In this document: positions 1 to 6,605 of the stretch, one piece after another
Position numbering within the stretch: position 1 is the first letter of the stretch
How the letters are laid out: the number at the start of each line of letters is the position of its first letter
Origin: CAZJDV01 sp964544865
GTDB lineage: Bacteria > Chloroflexota > Dehalococcoidia > Lucifugimonadales > CAJWER01
NCBI GenBank assembly: GCA_964544865.1
Contig: CAZJDV010000082.1
Span: 1-10,901 of the forward strand
Length of the DNA: 10,901 bases
Direction of reading: 5' to 3'
Position numbers and translations under genes: made by a program
The notes under the pieces: generated by a model
Told to the model about the DNA's origin: nothing
Seen by the model: the letters and a program-made list of their open reading frames with translations, nothing else
Database searches by the model: none

Positions 1-175
1 TATCGGCCGGCGCTACCGCCGGCAGGACGAGGTCGGGACTCCTCTGTGCGTCACGGTCGACTTCGACGCCCTCGACGACAACGCGGTCACCATCCGCGAG
101 CGTGACACCATGGACCAGACCCGGGTCCCAATCACGGAGCTCGTAACGGAGCTGACGAAGCGGCTGGGTGCGTGA
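1..175 (+). CDS. glyS: Glycyl-tRNA synthetase, C-terminal fragment (5'-truncated)
   Basis: Frame 2 is open from the window edge to a TGA at 173-175 and gives 57 residues. They contain the YRRQDEVGTP, VTVDFD and VTIRERDTMDQ-RV strings typical of the end of the anticodon-binding domain of class II dimeric (eukaryote/archaeal-like) glycyl-tRNA synthetase, which charges tRNA-Gly in the cytoplasm. The catalytic core lies outside the window. Related class II enzymes (ProRS, ThrRS, HisRS) share this alpha/beta domain, but the RERDTMDQ-R pattern favours GlyRS. The gene ends 70 bp before sbcD on the same strand. Confidence 0.88.
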   Translation, partial: IGRRYRRQDEVGTPLCVTVDFDALDDNAVTIRERDTMDQTRVPITELVTELTKRLGA

Positions 176-245
176 CCGGAGGCCGACGCTGTCCAGGTGG
201 CACAGTATAGCAGTCTAGTACTGACCCTAAGCCGCATTAGCGACA

Positions 246-1481
246 ATGAGAATACTCCATTTCAGTGACGTCCATATCGGGGTGGAGAACTATGGCCGGA
301 CCGACCCGGACACCGGCCTCTCCACGAGGCTGATCGACTTCCTCGGCACCCTTGACGAGGTGGTCGACTACGCCCTGGACACCCGCGTGGACCTGGTGCT
401 ATTCTGCGGCGACGCTTACAAGAGCCGCGATCCCAGCCAGACCCACCAGCGCGAGTTCGCCCGGCGTATCGCCCGACTGTCCTCCGGGAACATCCCCGTG
501 TTCCTCCTGGTGGGCAACCACGACATGCCGTTCACGGCAGGACGGGCCACATCGCTGGAAATATTCCGCACGCTCGACGTTAGCAACGTCTACACGGGAG
601 ACACGGTCAATACGCACGTCATTTCCACGGCCAGCGGCCCGGTGCAGGTCGTGGCCCTGCCCTGGATCAGGCGCAGCGTCTTCCTCACCCGGGAGGACAC
701 CCAGGGACTGACCCCCGAGGGGATCAACGAGGCCATCCAAGCAGCGTTGACCCGGATCATACGCGAGAAAGCCGAGGCGCTGGACCCTGCACTGCCCGCA
801 ATACTCGCGGGCCACGTCTCGGTGAGTGACGCGAAGACCAGCTCCGAGCAGTCGATGATGCTTGGCCGGGACCACGTGCTGCTCAGGAGCAACGTCGCGC
901 TGCCCCAGTTCGACCACGTCGCCCTGGGCCATATCCATCGCCATCAGGTCATCGGACAAGATCCCAAGACCGTATACGCGGGCAGCCTCCAACGAATCGA
1001 CTTCGGCGAGGAGAACGACGACAAAGGTTTCTGTGTCATCGAACTGGACCCTGCCATGCCCACCGGGCAGAGGTTCACCGGCGAAGACTTCCACCTTGTG
1101 GACGCCAGGCGCTTTCTGACGGTATCCGTGGACATCCCGAGGGGTGACCTAGACCCGACGGCCACGGTCGTTCAGGCTATAGAAGGCACCTACTTCGACG
1201 ACGCCATCGTCCGGGTAATTATCAAGGTCTCCGCCGAGATGGAGGGCCACCTGCGCGACGCCGACATCCGCAGCGCGCTGGGCGAGGCTCACCACGTCGC
1301 CTCCATCTCCAGGGAGGTGGTGGAGCAGGCCAGGAACCGCCTCGGCAATGCCCGCCCCCAGACTCTGGAGCCCCGCGAGGCTCTGAGGCTCTACATGGCA
1401 AGCCGGGACGTGCCCGCCGACCGGGCCGAGGTCCTGCTGCGGCACGCAGACGATCTTATGGAAGACGAGGATTTGAGCTAG
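246..1481 (+). CDS. sbcD: Exonuclease SbcD (Mre11-type metallophosphoesterase)
   Basis: 411 residues, close to the roughly 400 usual for SbcD. The calcineurin-like phosphoesterase motifs appear in order: DVH (Asp8, His10), GD (Asp56), GNHD (90-93), a His at 190 in AGHVSVSDA, and GHIH (228-231). The YAGSLQRIDFGE string near residue 244 is diagnostic for SbcD. The family supplies the nuclease subunit of the SbcCD complex, which uses two metal ions to trim double-strand ends and open hairpins during repair and fork processing. The C-terminal third would be the capping/SbcC-contacting part. The ATG at 246 starts MRILHFSDVH, the canonical SbcD beginning, but there is no good Shine-Dalgarno before it, so the message may be leaderless or weakly initiated. 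SbcC normally follows sbcD; here the next gene is an unrelated thioredoxin-like lipoprotein. Confidence 0.93.
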   Translation: MRILHFSDVHIGVENYGRTDPDTGLSTRLIDFLGTLDEVVDYALDTRVDLVLFCGDAYKSRDPSQTHQREFARRIARLSSGNIPVFLLVGNHDMPFTAGRATSLEIFRTLDVSNVYTGDTVNTHVISTASGPVQVVALPWIRRSVFLTREDTQGLTPEGINEAIQAALTRIIREKAEALDPALPAILAGHVSVSDAKTSSEQSMMLGRDHVLLRSNVALPQFDHVALGHIHRHQVIGQDPKTVYAGSLQRIDFGEENDDKGFCVIELDPAMPTGQRFTGEDFHLVDARRFLTVSVDIPRGDLDPTATVVQAIEGTYFDDAIVRVIIKVSAEMEGHLRDADIRSALGEAHHVASISREVVEQARNRLGNARPQTLEPREALRLYMASRDVPADRAEVLLRHADDLMEDEDLS

Positions 1482-1499
1482 CCGGCGTTGCGCGTCGGC
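1481..1499 (+). other. Small GC hairpin at the sbcD stop codon
   Basis: GCCGGCG (1481-1487) can pair with CGTCGGC (1493-1499) over a 5-nt loop, with one G-T wobble. The first base belongs to the sbcD stop codon. No run of T follows, so it is at best a weak terminator or an mRNA 3' end stabiliser. Confidence 0.2.
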
Positions 1500-1670
1500 C
1501 GCGGTGCGGCTGTACCCCCGTCCGTCCGCAGGCATCCAACTGTGTAGACAGGCCGTTATGTTGACTGAGGCACGGTGCCGCGGGCCCCAACCAATTACAC
1601 GACCGCCGCGATTTTCGCAGTGTGGGGCGGGAGTTTCGCGGCGGCGAGGGCCATGGAAGGGGAAATATCC

Positions 1671-2303
1671 GTGGATGTTTCGAGAGGCACCACCTCAGAA
1701 GGACCGCACGGAAAAGATGTCAGCGTTCGGGTAAGGCCATCGTGGCTCTCCGCCCGGGCGCTGCTTGTGCTGGCTGCGGTCGGGTCTTTTTTGTTTGTCG
1801 CATGCTCCTCAGGGGCGGTCGCCGGGGTGGTTGAAGAAGTCATCACCGAAGACGAACTCGGAAGCAGCACGAACGCCGCTCCCGAGTTCGCGCTGGAAGT
1901 CTTCGCCAACGAGAACTACGCCATGGGAGAGCTTGTCAGCCTGTCCGATTTTGAGGACCAGATGGTAATCGTCAATTTCTGGTACCCGTCTTGCCCGCCC
2001 TGCCGCCTTGAGATGCCCGACCTGGAGGCGACATTCAAAAAATACAAGGATGACGGGCTCCAACTAATCGGCGTGATGGCGCTGGTCCTGGACAGCGCCG
2101 AAGAGGGCCAGGAGTTCATCGACGAGTTCGGCATCACATATGCCGTTGGTCCCGACACGGTGAACCAGATCCTCATCGACTACAAGGTCTCGGCGTATCC
2201 CACGTCGGTTTTCCTCGACAGGAACCACAAGATCGTCCGCACCTGGGCCGGAGTGCTGACAGCGGAAAAGCTGGAAGAGCTTATCGGTTCGCTGCTACAA
2301 TAG
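1671..2303 (+). CDS. TlpA/ResA-like thioredoxin-fold lipoprotein
   Basis: 210 residues from a GTG at 1671. The frame is open further up to a GTG at 1575, but 1671 has a purine-rich ribosome site (GGAAGGGG) about 8 nt ahead; an ATG at 1653 is the alternative. A basic N-region is followed by a hydrophobic segment (LLVLAAVGSFLFVAC) ending in a relaxed lipobox with Cys45, so the protein is probably a lipoprotein facing the cell exterior or periplasm. The rest is a TlpA-type thioredoxin fold: NFWYPSCPPC (redox pair Cys108/Cys111, spacing CPPC), an extended alpha/beta insert, and the cis-proline loop AYPTSVF (Pro177). The family reduces or isomerises thiols in extracytoplasmic proteins, as in cytochrome c maturation or copper-centre assembly. 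The next gene encodes a CopD-like membrane protein, which fits a thiol or metal role, but the substrate is unknown. Confidence 0.82.
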   Translation: MDVSRGTTSEGPHGKDVSVRVRPSWLSARALLVLAAVGSFLFVACSSGAVAGVVEEVITEDELGSSTNAAPEFALEVFANENYAMGELVSLSDFEDQMVIVNFWYPSCPPCRLEMPDLEATFKKYKDDGLQLIGVMALVLDSAEEGQEFIDEFGITYAVGPDTVNQILIDYKVSAYPTSVFLDRNHKIVRTWAGVLTAEKLEELIGSLLQ

Positions 2304-2345
2304 AACCTGCGCCCGGTAGCGGTTCTCACGCGGTGAGGGTGAGTC

Positions 2346-2367
2346 GTTCGACGAACCTGGGTCGAAC
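2346..2367 (+). other. Intergenic hairpin between the TlpA-like and CopD-like genes
   Basis: GTTCGAC (2346-2352) is the exact reverse complement of GTCGAAC (2361-2367), giving a 7-bp stem with an 8-nt loop in the 114-bp intergenic gap. It is followed only by ATCTTTAC, not a proper T tract. It could be a weak terminator or a processing site. Confidence 0.25.
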
Positions 2368-2417
2368 ATCTTTACGAGGACCGGCAGCTAGCCTCGGCGC
2401 GGTGGTGCTCAAACCGG

Positions 2418-2921
2418 ATGAGCGTCGGCGACATCTTCCTCCTGGTAATCAGATGGCTGCACCTGCTCTCGGCGACCGCCTGGGTCGGTGGCAGCCTATT
2501 TTATCTGTTCGTCCTCCGCCCCGCCCTGCGCAATTCGGCAGGCGCCCACGGCCCCCTGGTCGCGGCAGCCGGAATCGAGTTCCGCGGCCTGGTCAACGTT
2601 TGCATAGTCGTCCTGGTGGCCACCGGCGCCGTCCTGGCATTCGACCGGCTCACCGAAGGCGTGCTCGATGTCCCCTACGCCGCCACCCTCGGTCTCAAGT
2701 CCGCGCTATCGATGTGGATGTTCATGCAGGTGCAGGCCCAGCGAAGGCACTCCGAGTTCCTGACGGTCTTCGGACGGCGGGACCAGGCGCCGCAAACAGG
2801 GCTTCGCGGGCTGGCAAGCGCCGCTTCGGGGTATAATGCGCTGGTCATCATCGGCGTAATAGTGTTCTTCCTGTCTGACCTCCTGAAGGTCCTGTTCGAG
2901 GTGGCGCTGATACGCAACTAG
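2418..2921 (+). CDS. CopD-like four-helix integral membrane protein
   Basis: 167 residues, largely hydrophobic, with about four predicted membrane segments: roughly 7-34, 56-76, 88-105 and 140-164. The first helix carries WLHLLSATAWVGGSLFYLFV followed by LRP (His15, Trp22, Pro35), the H-x(6)-W-V-G-G...P signature of the CopD/YndK-like membrane domain found in copper-resistance proteins and many uncharacterised proteins. A second short conserved-looking part is GLKSALSMWMFMQVQ. Known CopD members help move copper across the membrane, but small stand-alone relatives are mostly uncharacterised and some may bind haem. The start ATG lacks a clear Shine-Dalgarno. The gene sits between a TlpA-like thiol lipoprotein and a zinc-ribbon protein gene, and its stop codon overlaps the ribosome site of the latter. 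Confidence 0.7.
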   Translation: MSVGDIFLLVIRWLHLLSATAWVGGSLFYLFVLRPALRNSAGAHGPLVAAAGIEFRGLVNVCIVVLVATGAVLAFDRLTEGVLDVPYAATLGLKSALSMWMFMQVQAQRRHSEFLTVFGRRDQAPQTGLRGLASAASGYNALVIIGVIVFFLSDLLKVLFEVALIRN

Positions 2922-2925
2922 GAGA
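2920..2925 (+). promoter_or_regulatory. Ribosome binding site that fixes the Trm112-like start
   Basis: AGGAGA lies 7 nt before the ATG at 2933 and overlaps the TAG stop (2919-2921) of the CopD-like gene. It selects ATG 2933 over the upstream in-frame TTG at 2927 and implies translational coupling of the two genes. Confidence 0.7.
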
Positions 2926-2932
2926 TTTGCAT

Positions 2933-3118
2933 ATGAAGCCGGAGCTTATGGAGATTCTCGCGTGCCCGGACTGCAAGGGTGAGCTTACACTCACGGTCAC
3001 GAAGAAGGAAGACGACGGCGAAATCGTGGAGGGGGCCCTGCACTGCGCCCAGTGCGGCGAGACGTACCCCATCGAGGACACGATACCTAACCTGTTGCCG
3101 CCCGCGCTAAGGGACTGA
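2933..3118 (+). CDS. Trm112-like zinc-ribbon protein
   Basis: 61 residues, the usual size for the bacterial Trm112/YcaR-like family. It begins MKPELMEILACPDCKGELTL and has a second CxxC knuckle in LHCAQCGETYPIED, followed by the family's characteristic IPNLLP end. The four cysteines form a zinc ribbon. In archaea and eukaryotes Trm112 activates methyltransferases acting on tRNA, rRNA and release factor; the role of bacterial members is less well established and the partner here is not visible. It is translationally coupled to the upstream CopD-like gene and converges with folK. Confidence 0.87.
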   Translation: MKPELMEILACPDCKGELTLTVTKKEDDGEIVEGALHCAQCGETYPIEDTIPNLLPPALRD

Positions 3119-3136
3119 CCGGCGACCGCGCTATCC

Positions 3137-3149
3137 CCGCGGCACGCGG
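3137..3149. other. Tight GC hairpin in the convergent trm112-like/folK gap
   Basis: CCGCG (3137-3141) pairs with CGCGG (3145-3149) over a 3-nt loop in the 70-bp gap between convergent genes. No T tract flanks it on either strand. It may help end transcription from either side. A perfect 8-bp palindrome GTTGCAAC also lies at 3167-3174. Confidence 0.2.
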
Positions 3150-3188
3150 AGAATCCCAGTACGATTGTTGCAACGTTGCGGGCAGAGT

Positions 3189-3677
3189 TCAACGCCTCGC
3201 ATGGGGAACGGCCTCATCCGAGCTCGCCATGCGCCTCAACAGCGCTTCGATCGTGTCCCCCAACACCGGATGAAAGAGCCCCGGCGCTATGTCCGCCAGT
3301 GGCCTGAGCACGAACTCCCGCTCGGCCACGCGTGGATGAGGGATGGTAAGGGCGGGCGTGTCGATCATCCAGCGCCCGAATACCAAGATGTCCAGATCGA
3401 TGGCCCGGGGGCCGTTCACGAACGACCGGTGAGTCCCGATATCGGCTTGTATCCCGACTATTATCTCCAGCAGCTCGAAGGGGTCCAGCCGGGTCCAGAG
3501 CCTGCACGCCGCGTTGACGAACGCCGGCTGGCCGCCGAACCCCTGGGGGCTGGTCTCGTAGAATGGCGATACCTCGACACCGGCGGATACCTCTCGAAGG
3601 GCGTCGACCGCCCTTAGCAGGTTGCCTGTCCTGTCCCCGAGATTCGAGCCGATCCCCAGGTAGACCTCTGCGAGCAT
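3189..3677 (-). CDS. folK: 2-amino-4-hydroxy-6-hydroxymethyldihydropteridine pyrophosphokinase (HPPK)
   Basis: 162 residues, normal for HPPK, which transfers pyrophosphate from ATP to 6-hydroxymethyl-dihydropterin in cytoplasmic folate synthesis. Visible motifs are the N-terminal YLGIGSNLGDR (7-16), FYETSPQGFGGQPAFVNA (pterin pocket, 39-56), the GPRAIDLDIL signature with the magnesium-binding pair Asp94/Asp96, and IPHPRVAEREFVLRPLADIAP (113 onward). The start codon shares one base with the folP stop (TGATG), so the pair is translationally coupled and folK supplies the substrate for the upstream-encoded FolP. No folB (aldolase) is fused or adjacent within the window. Confidence 0.95.
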   Translation of the reverse strand: MLAEVYLGIGSNLGDRTGNLLRAVDALREVSAGVEVSPFYETSPQGFGGQPAFVNAACRLWTRLDPFELLEIIVGIQADIGTHRSFVNGPRAIDLDILVFGRWMIDTPALTIPHPRVAEREFVLRPLADIAPGLFHPVLGDTIEALLRRMASSDEAVPHARR

Positions 3678-4540
3678 CAGACCCGCTTCCAGCCACGCAC
3701 GACTGCATCGGTCATCCGGGCCACCCTCACCATCTCCTTGACGTCGTGGACCCGAACGATATCAGCGCCACCGGCGATGGAGAGCGCCACCGTGGCGGCG
3801 GTCCCCTCAACCCGCTCATCGACCGGCAGTTCGAGAACGTATCCGATGGTCGACTTGCGGGACAGGCCGACGAGTATGGGCCGCCCGAGCTCGTCGAGCT
3901 CGTCCAGTCTCCGAAGCAGCTCCAGGTTGTGCTCCGCCGTCTTGCCGAACCCCATGCCGGGGTCCAGGACGATGTTGTCCCGAGCGATGCCCGCCTCGAG
4001 CGCGTCCTCCATGATGCGGCGCAGCCCGCCTACCACGTCGGGAACGAGGTCGTCATACACCGTCCCCTTCTGATTGTGCATCAGGACGACCGGGACGCCC
4101 GCCTCCGCCGCGACCGCGGCGATATCCGGATCCCGTTGCATAGCCCAGACATCGTTTATCATGGAGGCCCCCGCATCGACGGCCCGGCTGGCTACGACTG
4201 CCCTTCGGGTGTCCACGCTTATGGGGACCTGCAACACGTCGCTCAGCGACTCTATGACGGGAACGACGCGTGAGATCTCTTCCTCGGCGGTGACCGGCTG
4301 CACGTCTGAGTAGACCGACGGCGGGCGAGTGGACTCTCCACCCACGTCGACGATGTCCGCGCGCGCCTCCTGGAAGCGGAGCGCCAGCGCCGTGGCTGCC
4401 TCCACGTCGCCGCCCAGCCCATCGCGGGAAAAGGAGTCCGGGGTGGCGTTGACCACTCCCATGACGTATGTGCGCGCCCCCCACGAGAAGCGAGTTCCTC
4501 CGATTGTCGTCTCGCCGCGGTGCGGCGCAATGTAGTCCAT
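3677..4540 (-). CDS. folP: Dihydropteroate synthase
   Basis: 287 residues. The enzyme joins 6-hydroxymethyl-dihydropterin pyrophosphate to p-aminobenzoate, giving dihydropteroate; it is the sulfonamide target. TIM-barrel signatures are complete: GVVNATPDSFSRDG (28-41), DVGGESTRPP (65-74), Asp110 in ISVDT, Asn129 in INDV, VVLMHNQKG (151-159), LDPGMGFGK (192-200), GLSRKS with Lys229, and the final RVHDV with Arg263/His265. A leader of about 20 residues precedes the barrel. The start ATG is the only reasonable one upstream of the core, but its ribosome site is weak. It is first in a two-gene folP-folK unit divergent from the carboxyltransferase gene, across a 211-bp gap. Confidence 0.96.
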   Translation of the reverse strand: MDYIAPHRGETTIGGTRFSWGARTYVMGVVNATPDSFSRDGLGGDVEAATALALRFQEARADIVDVGGESTRPPSVYSDVQPVTAEEEISRVVPVIESLSDVLQVPISVDTRRAVVASRAVDAGASMINDVWAMQRDPDIAAVAAEAGVPVVLMHNQKGTVYDDLVPDVVGGLRRIMEDALEAGIARDNIVLDPGMGFGKTAEHNLELLRRLDELDELGRPILVGLSRKSTIGYVLELPVDERVEGTAATVALSIAGGADIVRVHDVKEMVRVARMTDAVVRGWKRV

Positions 4541-4684
4541 TCGCTCAATCCAGTCGAGACCGCGGGTTGGCGCGTCGCGACGGTCCGCCGAGGCGCCAGT
4601 TTAGCGGGGTCAAGTCCAGCTCGTCCCAGTCATCTTGACAGACTTCTCCAGAGCTAGTGCTAGTGCGCCGCCTGGCCTACAGCC

Positions 4685-4713
4685 TTGCCGCGTAAGTGAT
4701 TATCTGTTAACTT
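4685..4713 (+). promoter_or_regulatory. Candidate sigma-70-like promoter ahead of the carboxyltransferase gene
   Basis: TTGCCG (4685-4690), a 17-bp spacer and TAACTT (4708-4713), preceded by an extended -10 TGT, lie in the only AT-rich stretch of the 211-bp folP/pccB gap. Match quality is moderate (4/6 and 3/6). A start near 4720 would give a leader of about 30 nt. Confidence 0.35.
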
Positions 4714-4730
4714 TTGTGTGATTATTTCAC
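4696..4730 (+). promoter_or_regulatory. Paired GTGATTAT repeats and a GTGA-N5-TCAC dyad, candidate operator
   Basis: The octamer GTGATTAT occurs at 4696-4703 and again at 4718-4725, exactly 22 bp apart (two helical turns). The second copy is also the left half of an inverted repeat GTGA-N5-TCAC (4718-4730). The arrangement brackets the candidate -10 and lies 21-56 bp before the start codon, a position suited to a transcription factor. It resembles a CRP/FNR-family site but has a 5-bp instead of 6-bp spacer, so the regulator is uncertain. Confidence 0.35.
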
Positions 4731-4751
4731 GAGGGGCGCACCGAATCAATT

Positions 4752-6314
4752 ATGGTTGTACGACGCACAATTGACAAGAAGCGCGACGATTTGAACGAGA
4801 AGCGCGCGGAGGCACGTCTGGGTGGCGGAAGCCGCCGGATCGAGGCCCAGCACCGCAAGGGAAAGCTTACTGCGCGCGAGCGCCTTTCACTCCTGCTGGA
4901 CGAAGGAAGCTTTGAGGAGCTGGACCCCTTCGTCCTGCACCAGTCCACCGAGTTCGGGCTCGAAAAACAGCGCCACCTGGGCGACTCAGTCGTCACCGGT
5001 TACGGCAACGTCGACGGTCGGCAGATATTCGTCTATGCCCAGGACTTCACGGTCGTCGGCGGCTCGCTGTCCCGCGCGGCTGCGGACAAGATATGCAAAG
5101 TGATGGACCTCGCCGTGAGCACGGGAGCTCCGATGGTCGGCCTGATCGACTCCGGCGGCGCCAGGATCCAGGAGGGCGTGGAGAGCCTGGCGGGCTACAG
5201 CGACATCTTCCTCAAGAACGTCAGGGCGTCCGGGGTCATACCGCAGATATCGGCGGTTTTCGGACCGGCCGCCGGGGGCGCCAGCTACTCCCCTGCCCTG
5301 ACGGACTTCGTGCTGATGGCGAGGGGTACCGGCCAGTTGTACATCACCGGCCCGGATGTCATCAAGTCCGTAACCGGAGAAGACATAACCCACGAGGCCC
5401 TCGGCGGGGCCGAGAGCCACGCCTCCCGCAGCGGCGTCGCCCACTTCGCGGCGGACTCGGAGGAGGAGTGCATCGGGCAGGTCCAGCGCCTGCTGAGCTT
5501 TCTGCCGCAGAACAACATGGAAGAGCCGACCCGCGCGCAGGGAGTCGACGATCCGATGGCCCGGGACGAAGGGCTGCTGGATATTATTCCCGACAACCCG
5601 AGCCAGTCCTACGACGTGCTCAAGATAGTACAGAGGGTCGTAGACGGTGGGGACTTCTTCGAGATACACCAGCTCTTCGCACGCAACATCATCGTCGGAT
5701 ACGCGCGGATGGACGGCAGGGCGGTAGGTATCGTGGCGAACCAACCCGAGCATATGGCCGGGGTGCTGGACATCAACGCCTCGGTGAAGGCCGCAAGGTT
5801 CGTGCGCTGCTGCGACGCGTTCAACATCCCGATCGTCACCTTCATTGACGTCCCTGGATTCATGCCTGGGTCCGCGCAGGAGTACGGCGGTATCATAAAG
5901 CATGGGGCGAAGCTAATCTACGCCTATGCCGAGGCGACGGTCCCGAAGATCAGCGTCCTGACGCGAAAGGCGTACGGCGGGGCCTACATCGTCATGAGCA
6001 GCAAGAATCTCAGAGGCGACGTCAACTACGCTTGGCCCTCCGCCGAGGTGGCGGTAATGGGCGCAGAGGGCGCCGTCAACATCCTCCACCGTAGCGCGAT
6101 CGCGAGCGCCGACGACCCAGACGAACTGAGGGCCAAGTTGGTGCGGGAATACGAGGACCGGCTGATGAGCCCCTACGTCGCCGCCGCCCGGGGCCTGATC
6201 GACGACGTGATCGATCCAGCGGAGACCAGGGCCAAGATCAACAGGGCCTTGGACATGCTGGCCAACAAGCGAGAGGTCCTGCCACCCAAGAAACACGGGA
6301 GCGTGCCGCTGTGA
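4752..6314 (+). CDS. pccB: Acyl-CoA carboxylase beta subunit / transcarboxylase 12S subunit (carboxyltransferase)
   Basis: 520 residues, the typical length for PccB, the transcarboxylase 12S subunit and methylmalonyl-CoA decarboxylase alpha. It moves CO2 between carboxybiotin and an acyl-CoA (propionyl-CoA to methylmalonyl-CoA, or the reverse). Two crotonase-fold halves are visible. The N-half has DSGGARIQEG (133-142) and FGPAAGGASYSPAL (170-183), whose glycines form one oxyanion hole. The C-half has PGFMPG (368-373), EYGGIIKHGAKLIYAYAEA and KAYGGAYIVMSSKN with Gly409-Gly410 of the second hole. The usual acyl-specificity position in AYxVM is Ile413. A purine-rich GAGGGG lies about 13 nt before the ATG, longer than optimal. 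The stop overlaps the next small gene (GTGA). No biotin carboxylase gene is present in the window; the biotin carrier is at the end of the 5S-type gene 0.9 kb downstream. Confidence 0.95.
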   Translation: MVVRRTIDKKRDDLNEKRAEARLGGGSRRIEAQHRKGKLTARERLSLLLDEGSFEELDPFVLHQSTEFGLEKQRHLGDSVVTGYGNVDGRQIFVYAQDFTVVGGSLSRAAADKICKVMDLAVSTGAPMVGLIDSGGARIQEGVESLAGYSDIFLKNVRASGVIPQISAVFGPAAGGASYSPALTDFVLMARGTGQLYITGPDVIKSVTGEDITHEALGGAESHASRSGVAHFAADSEEECIGQVQRLLSFLPQNNMEEPTRAQGVDDPMARDEGLLDIIPDNPSQSYDVLKIVQRVVDGGDFFEIHQLFARNIIVGYARMDGRAVGIVANQPEHMAGVLDINASVKAARFVRCCDAFNIPIVTFIDVPGFMPGSAQEYGGIIKHGAKLIYAYAEATVPKISVLTRKAYGGAYIVMSSKNLRGDVNYAWPSAEVAVMGAEGAVNILHRSAIASADDPDELRAKLVREYEDRLMSPYVAAARGLIDDVIDPAETRAKINRALDMLANKREVLPPKKHGSVPL

Positions 6315-6505
6315 TCCGGTCGGTTGGCGGCAGCCGCGTCCCCGACGAACGGACCCTGGCGGTCGTAATCGCCGCCGTTCAGGCGTATCTGGACGATGAG
6401 GCCAGCACCAGCCGAATTCGTGGCCCGATACGGCTGAGCCGTTGGAAGACCGCGCCGTGGGGGATGTTCAGAGGCCGCAACGCTCTATGGCGATACGGCG
6501 ATTAG
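6311..6505 (+). CDS. Small putative acyl-CoA carboxylase accessory (epsilon/OadG-tail-like) protein
   Basis: 64 residues from a GTG that overlaps the carboxyltransferase stop by four bases (GTGA), which argues for real, coupled translation. The N-half, VPDERTLAVVIAAVQAYLDD (10-29), resembles the short helix found in acyl-CoA carboxylase epsilon subunits (pattern P-x-E-x-L-A-A-x-x-A-x-L) and in the cytosolic tail of OadG proteins. The C-half is basic and tryptophan-rich (SRWKTAPWGMFRGRN, 43-57). It has no membrane segment, so it is not a complete OadG. Epsilon-type subunits stabilise the beta/alpha carboxylase complex; I infer a similar binding role. Similarity is by eye only, over a very short sequence, and it could be an unrelated small protein. 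Confidence 0.5.
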   Translation: MIRSVGGSRVPDERTLAVVIAAVQAYLDDEASTSRIRGPIRLSRWKTAPWGMFRGRNALWRYGD

Positions 6506-6527
6506 ACTGAGCTTCCTGTCCTCGGCC

Positions 6528-6590
6528 GCCTTCCGTCGAACCCCACTCGAGGCTGTATCCGTCCCAAATTCGGGAAGGCCCTAATTCGAC
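6528..6590 (+). other. Possible pseudoknot or alternative-hairpin leader
   Basis: In the 100-bp gap before the arrestin-like gene, GCCTTCC (6528-6534) is an exact complement to GGAAGGC (6573-6579), and GTCGAA (6535-6540) to TTCGAC (6585-6590). The order a-b-a'-b' means the stems cross: an H-type pseudoknot, or two mutually exclusive hairpins, ending 4 nt before the GGAGG ribosome site (6595-6599). It could modulate translation. Chance complementarity in GC-rich DNA is not excluded. Confidence 0.3.
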
Positions 6591-6605
6591 GCTAGGAGGT
6601 TGATG

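Noticed and set aside
1575..1670. Upstream GTG at 1575 as the start of the TlpA-like protein
   Set aside because: It would add 32 residues ahead of an already long lipoprotein signal region, and it lacks a clear ribosome site, unlike GTG 1671.
2333..2836. 167-codon frame overlapping the CopD-like gene
   Set aside because: Its product is an Arg/Pro-rich low-complexity string, while the other frame gives clean membrane helices and a CopD signature.
3165..4273. Plus-strand frames across folK and folP (150 and 236 codons)
   Set aside because: The minus strand encodes complete, motif-perfect FolK and FolP; the plus-strand products have no recognisable features.
4635..4666. TTGACA at 4635-4640 as a promoter for the carboxyltransferase
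   Set aside because: The -35 is perfect, but nothing resembling a -10 hexamer lies 16-19 bp downstream (TGCTAG and TAGTGC are poor), and it is over 110 bp from the start codon.
4986..5903. Long antisense reading frame (305 codons) opposite the carboxyltransferase, and a 251-codon sense frame at 5093-5848
   Set aside because: Both are shadows of a clearly conserved enzyme in GC-rich DNA; their translations are rich in Arg, Gly, Val and His and show no recognisable domain.
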